Notes: generated from the sequence alone by a model not told the origin. Positions 8,701 to 18,529 are shown, counted from the stretch's first letter. The stretch is DNA of 64,000 bases from Autumnicola tepida (GCF_031846485.1 NZ_JAVRHQ010000011.1:62001-126000); one strand, 5' to 3'. Numbers and translations are program-made.

Positions 8701-10827
8701 TTGGAACTATTAAAATTTGTTGCCTCTCAAACTGAAATCAATCAGAAGGGCCTGAAAAACACCCTGGACCTTTTGGAACAGGATGCCACTATTCCATTTA
8801 TTGCCCGTTATAGAAAAGAAGCCACCGGAAATCTTTCCGAAGTTGAAATTGAAAAAATCGCTGACTTTGCCAATACCTGGAAAGAGCTTGAAAAAAGAAA
8901 AGCCAGTATCCTTAAATCTATTGAAGAACAGGGTGCTCTACCCGATGCCTTACGAAAGAAAATAGAAGATGCCTCAGCACTTATACAACTGGAGGATCTT
9001 TACCTGCCATTTAAGAAAAAAAGGAAAACAAAGGCAGATGCAGCCAGGGAACTTGGATTGGAACCCCTGGCGAAAATGATAATGGCGCAGAACAATGCTG
9101 AGGCTGAGGTAATGGCCCGGCGTTTCGTGAAAGGCAGCGTGAATACTGTTGCTGAAGCCCTTGAAGGCGCTAAAAATATTATCGCGGAATGGATCAATGA
9201 AAATAATCTTGTGCGTTCTCGTTTAAGACAACTTTATGGCAGAACGGCAGTAATTTCTTCCAAAGTTATTAAAGCGGAAGAAAAAAAGCCTGAAGCTCAA
9301 AAATATAAGCAATATTTTAACTGGTCTGAAAATTTAAGGCGGATTCCCTCTCACCGGTTCCTGGCGCTACATCGTGCACAGGCAGAAAAGTTTGTGAGAA
9401 TCAAAATTGAAGTAGAACAGGAAGAGGCTCATAAAATTATTGCGCATATAATTATTAAAGGGAATTCTTCAAAATCGCCTGCAATACTTTCCGAAGCGAT
9501 AGAAGATGCCTATAAGAGATTACTAAAGCCATTCTTTAGCACGGAATTTTTGAATGTAGCCAAAGAAAAAGCAGATGAAGAGGCTATTGCCGTATTCGCC
9601 TCAAACCTGGAACAATTGCTAATGGCACCCCCATTGGGCAGCAAAAGGATTCTTGCTATTGACCCCGGCTTTAAATCGGGATGCAAAGTTGTATGCCTGG
9701 ATGAGAATGGCAGTTTGCTCTACAACGAAAATATTTATCCGCATCCGCCACAGAAGGAATTTTCCATGGCGATGAAGAAAATCAAGTCGCTGGTAAATGC
9801 CTATAAAATTGAAGCAATTTCTATAGGAAACGGAACGGCTTCCCGTGAAACAGAAAGGTTCATTAAAAAGATAAAGTTTGACAGGGAGGTAGCGGTTTTT
9901 ATTGTGAATGAAGCCGGAGCATCGGTTTATTCCGCATCAAAACTTGCCAGGGAAGAGTTTCCAGATTATGATATTACGGTTCGCGGGGCGGTTTCCATTG
10001 GCCGGCGGCTGAGTGATCCTTTGGCCGAACTTGTAAAAATTGATCCTAAATCTATTGGAGTAGGGCAGTACCAGCATGAAGTAGACCAAGCAAAACTTAA
10101 AAATAAGCTGGATACTGTGGTGATGAGCTGCGTGAACCGGATTGGCGTAAATGTAAATACCGCCAGTAAGGAACTGCTGTCTTACGTATCTGGGATTGGA
10201 GCTGGTATCGCATCTAATATTTTAGAGTACAGAAGTGGAACTGCCGGATTTACAAAGCGTGCGGAACTGCTGAAGGTGGCCCGGCTGGGAGCCAAAGCCT
10301 ATGAACAATCGGCGGGTTTTCTGCGGATAAAAAATGCTGAAAATCCCCTGGACAACACTGGTGTTCATCCTGAAAATTACTCCGTTGTAGAAAAAATAGC
10401 AGCGGATAAAAACCTGACGCTGGAACAGCTGGTTGGAAACAAGGAAGTGGTGAAAAATTTAAATTTAGCCGATTATATTTCTGCGGAAGTTGGGCTGCCT
10501 ACTTTACAGGATATTGCCAAAGAATTGGAAAAACCCGGGCTGGATCCCCGCAGCAAAATCACCGAATTTGAATTTGATCCTTCCGTTAAAACTATTGAAG
10601 ATTTAAAGGAGGGAATGAAGCTGCCGGGGCTGGTAAACAATATTACCAATTTTGGCTGTTTTGTGGATATTGGAATAAAAGAAAGCGGACTTGTACATAT
10701 CTCCAAACTGGCAAAAAAGTTTGTTTCCGATGTAAATGAAGTCGTCAAGCTTAACCAGCAGCTGGAAGTTACCGTTACAGGGATAGATCTGGACCAAAAG
10801 AGGATCCAGTTGTCCCTTGTGGATTAA
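8701..10827 (+). CDS. tex: Tex family RNA-binding transcription accessory protein
   Basis: The 708 residues match the full length of Tex. In order there is an N-terminal helical domain (MELLKFVASQTEINQKGL...), a YqgF/RNase H-like domain from about residue 315 (ILAIDPGFKSGCKVV), helix-hairpin-helix motifs near 490-560 (VNVNTASKELL, SGIGAGIASNI), and a C-terminal S1 RNA-binding domain (about 635-706, GLVNNITNFGCFVDIG). Tex binds nucleic acid and is linked to transcription and RNA turnover. The start is TTG at 8701: no ATG lies between the upstream -7 element and this codon, and the N-terminus it gives matches the family. Confidence 0.96.
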   Translation: MELLKFVASQTEINQKGLKNTLDLLEQDATIPFIARYRKEATGNLSEVEIEKIADFANTWKELEKRKASILKSIEEQGALPDALRKKIEDASALIQLEDLYLPFKKKRKTKADAARELGLEPLAKMIMAQNNAEAEVMARRFVKGSVNTVAEALEGAKNIIAEWINENNLVRSRLRQLYGRTAVISSKVIKAEEKKPEAQKYKQYFNWSENLRRIPSHRFLALHRAQAEKFVRIKIEVEQEEAHKIIAHIIIKGNSSKSPAILSEAIEDAYKRLLKPFFSTEFLNVAKEKADEEAIAVFASNLEQLLMAPPLGSKRILAIDPGFKSGCKVVCLDENGSLLYNENIYPHPPQKEFSMAMKKIKSLVNAYKIEAISIGNGTASRETERFIKKIKFDREVAVFIVNEAGASVYSASKLAREEFPDYDITVRGAVSIGRRLSDPLAELVKIDPKSIGVGQYQHEVDQAKLKNKLDTVVMSCVNRIGVNVNTASKELLSYVSGIGAGIASNILEYRSGTAGFTKRAELLKVARLGAKAYEQSAGFLRIKNAENPLDNTGVHPENYSVVEKIAADKNLTLEQLVGNKEVVKNLNLADYISAEVGLPTLQDIAKELEKPGLDPRSKITEFEFDPSVKTIEDLKEGMKLPGLVNNITNFGCFVDIGIKESGLVHISKLAKKFVSDVNEVVKLNQQLEVTVTGIDLDQKRIQLSLVD

Positions 10828-10973
10828 AATTTGCAGCAGATGCTGTGCTTGAAAATATCTCCCCATCATATTTAAAGACCTGGTTTTTATTGAATTCCGA
10901 GGGAAATTTTTTTGTTTCAACTTCCTAAGGCTTATTTAAAACGAATAAATGGGGGCCATTTTCCTTTTGTAAA

Positions 10974-11002
10974 TTAAAAAGGGCTAACCAAAATGTCAGC
11001 CC
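10974..11002 (-). terminator. Terminator of the PRC-barrel gene
   Basis: On the minus strand, GGGCTGAC pairs with GTTAGCCC (one G-T wobble) around a 6-nt loop and is followed by T5. It lies 32 bases after the stop of the gene at 11034. Confidence 0.7.
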
Positions 11003-11033
11003 CTGCGTACCACAACAAAACAGTAGGTGGTCC

Positions 11034-12041
11034 TTAAAGATCTCTGCGTCCCCTGTATTCCCTGTTCCGGAATTCTTCCCGGTCATAAAAAGGATCGTCT
11101 TCATCATATTTTCGCTCTCTTTCAGCTTCTTCCCGATCGGCAGCATAACTGCTCTTTTTCTTTCTTTCGTAATCGCCTTTTTCCTTGCTGAAAGACCTGT
11201 CATCTATATATTCGTCCTGAGGGCGTTCTGAAGATTGCTTACTGTTGAAATCCCTGTCGTAAGATGTGTTACCGCGCTGGTCAGATCCCGATTCCTTTTT
11301 CTTCCTGGCCTGTTCATTTACATTTTCAAAACGGGGATGTTCCTTCTCCGTTTCACTTTGGAATTCCCTGTCATAAGCAGTATCGGCGTGCCTGGTAGAA
11401 TTTATGGCACCTGTACCTGGGCGATCTTCCGTACCACGATGGCGTGGGTGCTCTCTTTCTTCAATTTCCCGGCGCCTTATTTCTTCATCAGACAAAGAAT
11501 TTAAGGAGGTTCCACGGTGCTTTCCGTCGTCCACCAGATCTTCTGTATCTCTGTTGCTATGCACCCTCTTCCTGTTGTCATCAATATAGCCTGAATCACG
11601 TTTGTAGGATTTTAATACATTGTCTTCATAATGCCGCTCTATATTTGTGCCGGAACGGTATCTTTTTGTTTCTGCAAATGTCTGATAGTCTATAGTATCA
11701 GTATACACATACTTCTGATCTTTATTGAAGCCCACCATTCCTATTGGAATAATAACATGGTTTTCACCTTCTTTGTTTATAAACTCATGCACATTCTCAT
11801 TTGCAGGAGTTCCGTAAGGATCATGATTAGCTTCAATAATGGTAGAATCTACCTCTACATCCAGGTATACCACCCTTTCCAGGTCTTTGTTAACCAGAAG
11901 ATTATCAACTTTTCCAATTACCCTGTTGTCCCTGTCTTTTACCGACCATCCACGGACATCGGGATCATGTTTGGAAATTTTGTAATCTGACAATTCGCTA
12001 AAATGGTATAAATGCTTATGCTTTTTTTCTGTTGTACTCAT
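11034..12041 (-). CDS. PRC-barrel domain protein with long charged tail
   Basis: The first ~145 residues form a PRC-barrel-like domain (RGWSVKDRDNRVIGKVDNLLV, then RVVYLDVEVD). The remaining ~190 residues are extremely rich in Arg, Glu, Asp and Lys, look disordered, and contain a loosely repeated unit (TAYDREFQSE / TSYDRDFNSK). PRC-barrel proteins serve in photosynthetic reaction centres, in rRNA processing (RimM) and as stand-alone proteins often linked to stress. There is no signal peptide, so it is probably cytoplasmic. Nearby YtxH, trehalose and MscS genes suggest a desiccation or osmotic role, but that is inference. It appears monocistronic, with its own terminator. Confidence 0.85.
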   Translation of the reverse strand: MSTTEKKHKHLYHFSELSDYKISKHDPDVRGWSVKDRDNRVIGKVDNLLVNKDLERVVYLDVEVDSTIIEANHDPYGTPANENVHEFINKEGENHVIIPIGMVGFNKDQKYVYTDTIDYQTFAETKRYRSGTNIERHYEDNVLKSYKRDSGYIDDNRKRVHSNRDTEDLVDDGKHRGTSLNSLSDEEIRRREIEEREHPRHRGTEDRPGTGAINSTRHADTAYDREFQSETEKEHPRFENVNEQARKKKESGSDQRGNTSYDRDFNSKQSSERPQDEYIDDRSFSKEKGDYERKKKSSYAADREEAERERKYDEDDPFYDREEFRNREYRGRRDL

Positions 12042-12088
12042 GATTATTGGATATTTAAAATGGTTGTTTCTGTAGTTAATTTCTGAAT

Positions 12089-12325
12089 TTAAACCAGGGC
12101 TTCATTCTCATAATAAAATTGCACCGGTAAAGATTTTAAATACGATAAATTGGATTTTTTATGCAGGTCTCTGAAGTTCCTCGAAAGTGTGACCTCTTCC
12201 CTGACTCTTTTATTTGAAGGCTTAAACCTTACATCCTGCCATAAAAACACCAACAGGATTAATCCTAATATTTCCGATGGGAGACAGAGGAATTTTTTCC
12301 TGTGTGTGCTAATAATATTTGTCAT
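12089..12325 (-). CDS. Doubtful small ORF, 78 residues
   Basis: This open frame lies in the 468-base stretch between the PRC-barrel gene and the M28 peptidase gene. Its product would have one hydrophobic stretch (EILGLILLVFLW) followed by a basic tail. I recognise no family and see no promoter. It may be a chance ORF. Apart from this and the peptidase terminator, the stretch holds nothing I can name. Confidence 0.2.
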   Translation of the reverse strand: MTNIISTHRKKFLCLPSEILGLILLVFLWQDVRFKPSNKRVREEVTLSRNFRDLHKKSNLSYLKSLPVQFYYENEALV

Positions 12326-12440
12326 CTTTATTTTTTTAACCTCATTTCTAAGGTAACAACATGAAATTCTAATTATAATTAAGCTTTACATAAAGTATTG
12401 TTAATTAAGGCTTAAGAATATATTGAAAATGAAAAGCATA

Positions 12441-12467
12441 AAAAAAGCCGGAAAAATTTTCCGGCTT
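12441..12467 (-). terminator. Terminator of the M28 peptidase gene
   Basis: AAGCCGG and CCGGCTT form a perfect stem at 12445-12467 around AAAAATTTT. On the minus strand it is followed by a T run (A run at 12441-12446 on the plus strand). It lies 42 bases past the peptidase stop. Confidence 0.85.
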
Positions 12468-12509
12468 AAACTGGTGAAAAAATATGCACAGCGGCACATT
12501 TAATATTTT

Positions 12510-13868
12510 CTAGAAGGTACCAGATGGGAAAACAACAAGGCTTTCATGGCCGTCTTTTCCAACTGCTGCCACTCCAAAGAAGTAATTGTCTATCACAATT
12601 CCCTCCAAAGTAAATTCATTTACATCCCCTACAAAACGGGAGTGGTCCCACGTGGGGGAAGTGGTATCTCTCCAGTAGATTTTATAACCTGCAATATCCT
12701 CATTCACTTTTTCCCAGCGTAGCTTTGCAGAAGGCTCTACAATTCCCCCTATTTCGACATTTTGAGGAGCTGGAGGCGCCCAGGCTAGGCTGGCCATATT
12801 AATTGCATTTACGGCGGTTAATTTTTTCGCATAGTTAAAGTTCACGCCTTCCACCACATCTCCATATTTTATTCCGTTTTCTGTTCTTAAGTCCTGGTGC
12901 TGGCGGTTGTAATTTTCATGGGCTTCCATTATCCTTACCCCGGCAAAACCCAGGTCGTTAAAAGAACGATGGTGCCCTCCACGGCCAAACCGGTCCAGCC
13001 TGTAAATCATAATGGGATTCATCTCAGGCATATAAGTTTCAGTAGTTTTATGGATATATCGGGCAAGTTGCCGGGAAATACCGTCTACTTCACCACCATA
13101 ATATCTGCGCATCCTTCTTTCCTGTTCAGTTTCGGTAGGAGGTACAGGTTCAGAAAAAATCCTGAAATCACGATTGCTAATCACGCCGTCTACGCCTTCA
13201 ATATTACCAATCATGTCATTATTAAGTACTCCAATAATATCCCAATTATTTTCTTTGGCATATTCTGCCAGGCCTTTACCACCAAAAAGGCCCTGTTCTT
13301 CGCCTGAGAGACCAACATAAACAATGCTGTTCTCAAATTCATATTGGGACAATACCCTTGCAGCTTCCATAGCGCCGGCCATTCCGCTCGCGTTATCATT
13401 AGCCCCGGGAGCATCGCCTTCATAGTCCATAGTGTCCGAATTCCTGGAATCAATATCCCCGCTCATAATAATATACCGGTTAGGGTATTTAGTACCTTTT
13501 TGTACAGCCACTACATTTACCACAAGTGCCTCATGCGGCACCCTCCGCCCATCTTCGGGTGTTACGAGGTTTTTCTGATAAAACACATTCAGGCAGTTAT
13601 CACATTCTGCTGAAATCTGGTCAAACTGGGATTTGATCCAGCGTCTTGCCGCGCCTATTCCGCGGGTATTTGAAATTGTATCACTAAAGGTATTTCTTGT
13701 ACCAAAACCTGCGAGCTTCCTTATATCGTTTTCAATTCTTTCTGCCGAAACACTTTCTATAATATCATATATTTTTGGATCGGTTTCCTGTGCAAAACCG
13801 GAGGTGGGAAACATTAGAAAAAAAAGCAACAGGTTCAGTAAAGAGAGGGGTTTTTTGAGCATTTTCAT
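12510..13868 (-). CDS. Secreted M28 family metallopeptidase with FN3-like C-terminus
   Basis: The 452 residues begin with a signal peptide (to about GFAQ, residue 27), so the enzyme is exported. The M28 zinc-peptidase core is clear: APGANDNASG (bridging Asp), SGEEQGLFGG (catalytic Glu and ligand Glu), NNDMIG (Asp ligand) and a late His-rich RGGHHRSFND. The usual first ligand motif G-H-x-D-S reads GDIDSR here, so the His is Asp, which may be a subfamily trait. The last ~85 residues (PPAPQNVEIGG...) resemble a fibronectin type III domain. The family removes N-terminal residues from peptides, and here it probably feeds on extracellular or periplasmic peptides. Confidence 0.9.
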   Translation of the reverse strand: MKMLKKPLSLLNLLLFFLMFPTSGFAQETDPKIYDIIESVSAERIENDIRKLAGFGTRNTFSDTISNTRGIGAARRWIKSQFDQISAECDNCLNVFYQKNLVTPEDGRRVPHEALVVNVVAVQKGTKYPNRYIIMSGDIDSRNSDTMDYEGDAPGANDNASGMAGAMEAARVLSQYEFENSIVYVGLSGEEQGLFGGKGLAEYAKENNWDIIGVLNNDMIGNIEGVDGVISNRDFRIFSEPVPPTETEQERRMRRYYGGEVDGISRQLARYIHKTTETYMPEMNPIMIYRLDRFGRGGHHRSFNDLGFAGVRIMEAHENYNRQHQDLRTENGIKYGDVVEGVNFNYAKKLTAVNAINMASLAWAPPAPQNVEIGGIVEPSAKLRWEKVNEDIAGYKIYWRDTTSPTWDHSRFVGDVNEFTLEGIVIDNYFFGVAAVGKDGHESLVVFPSGTF

Positions 13869-13941
13869 GTAAATTTTTATTTGATGGTAATTTAAGCAAA
13901 CTTTCTGCTATGGTACAAATGGAAAGGATAATTAAGGACAT

Positions 13942-13968
13942 AAAAAAATCCCGGAATGGCCGGGATTT
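13942..13968 (-). terminator. Terminator of the YtxH gene
   Basis: AAATCCCGG pairs with CCGGGATTT around a short loop, and on the minus strand a T7 run follows. It lies 25 bases after the stop at 13994. Confidence 0.85.
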
Positions 13969-13993
13969 AGAATCTTATAAATTACTTCAGGTT

Positions 13994-14281
13994 TTAACTG
14001 GCTTTCATTTCATGAACTTCAGCTTTGGCCTCATTTACCTTTTCTTTGGCTTTGGAATTGGTAAGATTGGCTTTGGATTTAGCTTTAAGAGCATCTACCT
14101 TGTGGCTTAAAGAATCGGTGAAATTATTGAATTTTCCTTTTGCGCCGGAAATATAATCATCTGAAGTTTGAGAGATCGCTTTACGGGTGTCTGCACCTTT
14201 CTTAGGAGCAAGTAGAAGTCCTGCGATCGCTCCTGCAGCTGCACCTGATATTAGTCCAAGCAACAATTTTCCTGATTTCAT
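13994..14281 (-). CDS. YtxH domain-containing protein
   Basis: The 95-residue protein has the YtxH signature: a glycine/alanine-rich membrane helix (LLLGLISGAAAGAIAGLLLAP) followed at once by the conserved LAPKKGADTRK and then a long lysine-rich amphipathic helix. Such proteins are small, membrane-attached and often general-stress induced; no enzymatic role is known. It stands between the M28 peptidase and the trehalose synthesis gene, with a terminator after it and 139 bases before it, so it is probably its own transcription unit. TACATTTA on the minus strand, upstream of the start, is a weak -7 candidate. Confidence 0.9.
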   Translation of the reverse strand: MKSGKLLLGLISGAAAGAIAGLLLAPKKGADTRKAISQTSDDYISGAKGKFNNFTDSLSHKVDALKAKSKANLTNSKAKEKVNEAKAEVHEMKAS

Positions 14282-14420
14282 AATAGTTATATTTTAAATT
14301 TTAGTTCGTATTAGGTTAGCTGTAAATGTAAGGGAATCAAAAGTCGTTACCACAATTCTCTAGTTAACATTGCTATAAACTTTAGGCATAAGTGTCAAGA
14401 ATTTTAACAATTTCGTTATC

Positions 14421-16634
14421 TTATTCTTTGCCTGCAAAAGCTCTTAAGAGGTTACGTACCTTTTTTGTATCTTCAACATAATACCTGGCACTGGTCTGTT
14501 TAATACCTACTTTAACAGTAATGGCTTTTTCAGGTAATTCTTTAAACATATACTCGTCTGTCCAGTCATCCCCAAGAGCGAAAATAAAGTCGAAATCCCT
14601 TCCTCCTATTTTTTTGCTTGCAGATTTACCTTTGTTGACCCCACTGCTTTTTATTTCCAGTACTTTGTTGCCTTCCAGTACACTTAACCCGCGATTGGAA
14701 ATAAGTTCTTTCAAGACATTGGAGAGCTCATTGGCGCGTCTTTCCCCCAGTTGTGGATCGGCCTTTCTGAAATGCCAGGCAAGGGAATAATTTTTCTCTT
14801 CTATAAAAGTACCGGGTGTCCTGTCTACGAAATTTTCGATAACAGGCCTCACAGCTTCCATCCAGTCATTCTTTACATTTTCTGAAAGCTGCCATTCCCC
14901 ATTTATCTTTCTTACCCAGGTTCCATGTTCAGATATAAGTTCCACCGGGGTTTCCTGCCACCAGTTTCCAAGGGTATCCTTATCCCTGCCACTAATCAAA
15001 ACCACTTCTGTGTTTTCCTGATTTATTAATTCTGAAATGAGCACTTTCAACTCTTCGTCTGGGCTGGCATTTTCCGGTTTATCAGTAAAATTTACCAAAG
15101 TACCATCGTAGTCTAAGAAAAGAATCCTGCTTTTTGCTTTTTGATAGCTCTCTTTCAAGTCGTTTAGAACAGCAGGAGATATTCTTGAAGCTTCAAAAGC
15201 CTGCCGGTTGTCTTCGGTGTTTCGAAGCGCTTTCATAAAGTCCTGGGCCCATTTTTCCACGCTGTAGCGCTTCAGCCTTTTCTGAAGCATTTTGTTGCGT
15301 TCAATCTGCTCTTCCCTGGGCATCTCAAAAGCCTGTTTTAAGGCTTTGGCCATTTGGTCAAAATTATTGGGATTTATAAGGATTGCTTCATTCATTTCAT
15401 GGGCAGCCCCGGCCATTTCACTTAATATCAATACTCCCGTATGGTCGGTCCTGGTAGCCACATATTCTTTAGCTACAAGATTCATCCCGTCCCGGATTGG
15501 CGTAAGAAGCGCAATATCACAGGAGGTATATAGGTCGATAAGGTTTTCAAAGGGCATAGAGCGATAGAAATACCAGATAGGGGTCCAGCTAACCGTAGAA
15601 AATTTCCCGTTAATCCTTCCCACCAGCTCATCAATTTCCCTTTTTAGCCGCTGATATTGTGGCACGTTAGAACGTGAAGGAACGGCGAGCATTACCAGGC
15701 GCACTTTTTCAATAAATTCCGGGTATTTGTCCAGGAAGAATTCAAAAGCCCTGAGCCTGTTGGCAATTCCTTTGGTATAGTCCAGCCTGTCCAGGCTTAA
15801 TATAAGTTTCGCATCTGGTGTGGCTTTAAGATGGTGGTCCAGCCTTCTTTGTAATTCAGATTTATCTTCCGCGGTATTTTCGAAATGATTAAGCGCCGCT
15901 TTTTCGAATTTATCATAGTCAATTCCCATTGGGAAGGAATCAACTTTTACAATCCTGTCCGGCAGGGTAATTTCATTAAAATCTACCTGGTGCCTTAAAA
16001 TCCTGCTCACCGAGCTTAAAAAATGCCTTTCATAATCATAGGTATGGAAGCCAATTAAATCTGCTCCCAGAACTCCCTCTAAAACTTCTTCCCGCCAGGG
16101 TAAAGTTCGGAACACTTCATAAGAAGGGAAAGGGATGTGGTTAAAAAAGCCAATTATAGCCTCCGGAGCATGCTCGCGAATCATATTAGGCACTAAAAGG
16201 AGCTGATAATCGTGTACCCAAATATGATCTCCTTCTTCATAATGTTTTAAAACTTCTTCGGCATATTTCTGGTTTACGCGTTTATAAGTTTCCCAATACC
16301 AGTCGTCAGACTCGGTATATTCCATAAAGTAGTGGAAAAGAGGCCAGACGGTCCTGTTACTAAAGCCATAGTAAAAACCATCAATTTCATCATTCGTTAA
16401 ATTTACGGCCACGCAATCTTCTTCCCTGGCTTTAATTTTTACATCCTCTATAAGGTGCTCGGGAATTTCTTCCTCCGGCATTCCGCTCCATCCAATCCAA
16501 ATACTGTCACCTTCTTTGTGAAAGGATTTAAGGCCAGTGGCCAATCCTCCAACACTGGGAGTAACCTCCAAATTATCGTTTTCTATGTTTATTTGTAAGG
16601 GTAATCGATTAGATATAATGATTGTTTTACTCAT
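14421..16634 (-). CDS. Bifunctional trehalose-6-phosphate synthase/phosphatase
   Basis: A GT20 synthase domain (about residues 1-465; ISNRLPLQI, GGLATGL, HDYQLLLVPNMI, SLDRLDYTKGI) is fused to a HAD-type trehalose-phosphatase domain (about 480-735; FLDYDGTLVNF and ALGDDWTDEYMF). The fusion makes trehalose from UDP-glucose (or a similar donor) and glucose-6-phosphate in one protein, as known for OtsA-OtsB fusions. I place the start at the ATG at 16634 (MSKTIIISNRLP), which begins right at the domain. An ATG at 16691 would add 19 residues of no recognisable character. It is divergent from a GH15 gene that may degrade trehalose. Confidence 0.94.
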   Translation of the reverse strand: MSKTIIISNRLPLQINIENDNLEVTPSVGGLATGLKSFHKEGDSIWIGWSGMPEEEIPEHLIEDVKIKAREEDCVAVNLTNDEIDGFYYGFSNRTVWPLFHYFMEYTESDDWYWETYKRVNQKYAEEVLKHYEEGDHIWVHDYQLLLVPNMIREHAPEAIIGFFNHIPFPSYEVFRTLPWREEVLEGVLGADLIGFHTYDYERHFLSSVSRILRHQVDFNEITLPDRIVKVDSFPMGIDYDKFEKAALNHFENTAEDKSELQRRLDHHLKATPDAKLILSLDRLDYTKGIANRLRAFEFFLDKYPEFIEKVRLVMLAVPSRSNVPQYQRLKREIDELVGRINGKFSTVSWTPIWYFYRSMPFENLIDLYTSCDIALLTPIRDGMNLVAKEYVATRTDHTGVLILSEMAGAAHEMNEAILINPNNFDQMAKALKQAFEMPREEQIERNKMLQKRLKRYSVEKWAQDFMKALRNTEDNRQAFEASRISPAVLNDLKESYQKAKSRILFLDYDGTLVNFTDKPENASPDEELKVLISELINQENTEVVLISGRDKDTLGNWWQETPVELISEHGTWVRKINGEWQLSENVKNDWMEAVRPVIENFVDRTPGTFIEEKNYSLAWHFRKADPQLGERRANELSNVLKELISNRGLSVLEGNKVLEIKSSGVNKGKSASKKIGGRDFDFIFALGDDWTDEYMFKELPEKAITVKVGIKQTSARYYVEDTKKVRNLLRAFAGKE

Positions 16635-16729
16635 ATTTTTGGTTGGTTCTGTTGCTGCCAAGTTGAATTTTCTTAAATTTCCGAAAATCATTTTAGAATA
16701 CCATTCTTTTAAAAGAACTTTAAGAATAT

Positions 16730-18529
16730 ATGGAAAATTTAGATTACGGAATTATCGGAAACTGTAAGAGCGCCGCTTTGGTCTCCAAAACAGGATCCAT
16801 GGATTGGTGTTGTCTCCCCAACTTTGATTCGGCAGGAATTTTTGCCAAACTTTTAGATGATGAAATAGGTGGTAGCTTTGAGGTTAATGTAAGCGATGAC
16901 TATAAAATAACCCAGGAATATCTTTGGGAAACAAATATATTAAGCACAGTTTTTGAAAATGGAGAAGACGCTTTTCAGCTTATAGATTTTATGCCAAGAT
17001 ATCCGCGCGAAGATGGTTCATATTATGCCCCGCCAGATGTTATAAGGTTTTTCAGGTTATTAAAAGGCACCCCTAAACTCAGGGTGAAATACGATCCCCG
17101 GCTGGAATTTGCACGAGAGGAAACTTTTAATGAAAATAAAGGCGATTATATAAAAAGTTTTACCAGGCAGGGGAAATATGATGCTATTTTTCTTTATTCA
17201 AGTTTTGACCTGGATGATATCCTGGAATATCGGGAAATCACTTTAACAGGAAATGCTTATTGCCTTATAGGCTATCATGAAAAGCTGGTCACACAATCGC
17301 TGGACCGCTCTTATTTAAAATTCCAAAGAACCAAGACTTACTGGATGAACTGGAGTGAAAAAACCACCCGGTATTCCCACTACCAGGATGAAATAATGAG
17401 GAGCGCCCTTGTGCTGAAGGCTTTAAGTTATAAAAAATCTGGTGCTGTTTTGGCTGCAGCCACCACCTCACTGCCTGAAACTGTGGGAGAAGAGCGCAAC
17501 TGGGACTATCGTTTTTGCTGGATAAGGGATGCTTCTATGGTTATTAAAGTAATGGCCGGCCTGGGGCATGTAAAATCTGCCAAGGATTTTCTTCAGTTTA
17601 TAATAGATATTATCCCGAATAAAGATGAAAAAATCCAGATCATGTACGGGATTAATGGGGAAAAAGAGCTTACCGAGCATATCCTGGATCATCTAAAGGG
17701 ATATAAAAATTCGTTTCCGGTTCGAACGGGCAACGCTGCCTATATCCAGAAACAGAATGATATCTACGGAATTTTAATGGAGGTAATTTACCAGCAGTTC
17801 CTTCAGTTTGAAACTTCTCTTGAGAACAGTGAGGAGTTATGGACCATTGTGCGCGGAATTGTGATGATTGTAGAAGAAAACTGGGAAAAACCAGATAAAG
17901 GTATTTGGGAACTGAGAACAGAAGACCGGCATTTTGTATTTTCAAAATTGCTGTGCTGGGTGGCAGTAGACCGTGCCATAAAAATTGGGGAAGTGCTTAG
18001 AATGGGAATTAATGACACAAAATGGAAGACACTTAGAGCCGATATTTATAATGATATTTATAAAAACGGCTGGAATGAGGAAATCCAGGCATACACCCAG
18101 TCTTATGGTTCCAAAGATCTTGACGCGTCTACTTTGCTTATGGAATCTTATGGTTTCATCGAGGCAAGGGACCCGCGTTTTATAAGTACCGTACAGGCTA
18201 CAGAAAAGGAATTGTGCAGGGACGGCCTTATGTACCGGTATAAAAACAAGGATGATTTTGGGGAGCCGAGTTCTTCTTTTACTATTTGTACTTTCTGGCT
18301 AATTGACAGCCTTTACAAAATTGGGGAAAAAGAGAAGGCCAGAGATATGTTCGAGCGCCTTCTTTCTTACAGCAACCATCTTGGCTTATTTAGTGAAGAT
18401 ATAGATTTTGAAACCAAGCGCCTGCTGGGCAATTTCCCGCAGGCATACAGCCATCTTGCTTTAATTGAAACAGCCGCTAATTTTAGTAAAGGTTTGATTT
18501 CTGAAGAAAACTACTTAGGAGTCTTCTAA
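16730..18529 (+). CDS. Glycoside hydrolase family 15 protein (trehalase- or glucoamylase-like)
   Basis: The 599 residues are full length for bacterial GH15 proteins of the trehalase-like group: N-terminal beta domain (YGIIGNCKSAALVSKTGSMDWCCLPNFDS) followed by an (alpha/alpha)6 catalytic domain with the signature RNWDYRFCWIRDASM. There is no signal peptide, so it acts in the cytoplasm. GH15 includes glucoamylases and trehalases. Its place back to back with the trehalose synthase/phosphatase gene favours intracellular trehalose hydrolysis. Its 3' end overlaps the convergent MscS gene by 15 bases. An alternative is a role on maltodextrins or glycogen. Confidence 0.9.
   Translation: MENLDYGIIGNCKSAALVSKTGSMDWCCLPNFDSAGIFAKLLDDEIGGSFEVNVSDDYKITQEYLWETNILSTVFENGEDAFQLIDFMPRYPREDGSYYAPPDVIRFFRLLKGTPKLRVKYDPRLEFAREETFNENKGDYIKSFTRQGKYDAIFLYSSFDLDDILEYREITLTGNAYCLIGYHEKLVTQSLDRSYLKFQRTKTYWMNWSEKTTRYSHYQDEIMRSALVLKALSYKKSGAVLAAATTSLPETVGEERNWDYRFCWIRDASMVIKVMAGLGHVKSAKDFLQFIIDIIPNKDEKIQIMYGINGEKELTEHILDHLKGYKNSFPVRTGNAAYIQKQNDIYGILMEVIYQQFLQFETSLENSEELWTIVRGIVMIVEENWEKPDKGIWELRTEDRHFVFSKLLCWVAVDRAIKIGEVLRMGINDTKWKTLRADIYNDIYKNGWNEEIQAYTQSYGSKDLDASTLLMESYGFIEARDPRFISTVQATEKELCRDGLMYRYKNKDDFGEPSSSFTICTFWLIDSLYKIGEKEKARDMFERLLSYSNHLGLFSEDIDFETKRLLGNFPQAYSHLALIETAANFSKGLISEENYLGVF

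Noticed and set aside
16635..16691. Longer start for the trehalose synthase/phosphatase gene at 16691
   Set aside because: The added 19 residues resemble nothing in the family, and MSKTIIISNRLP begins right at the domain.
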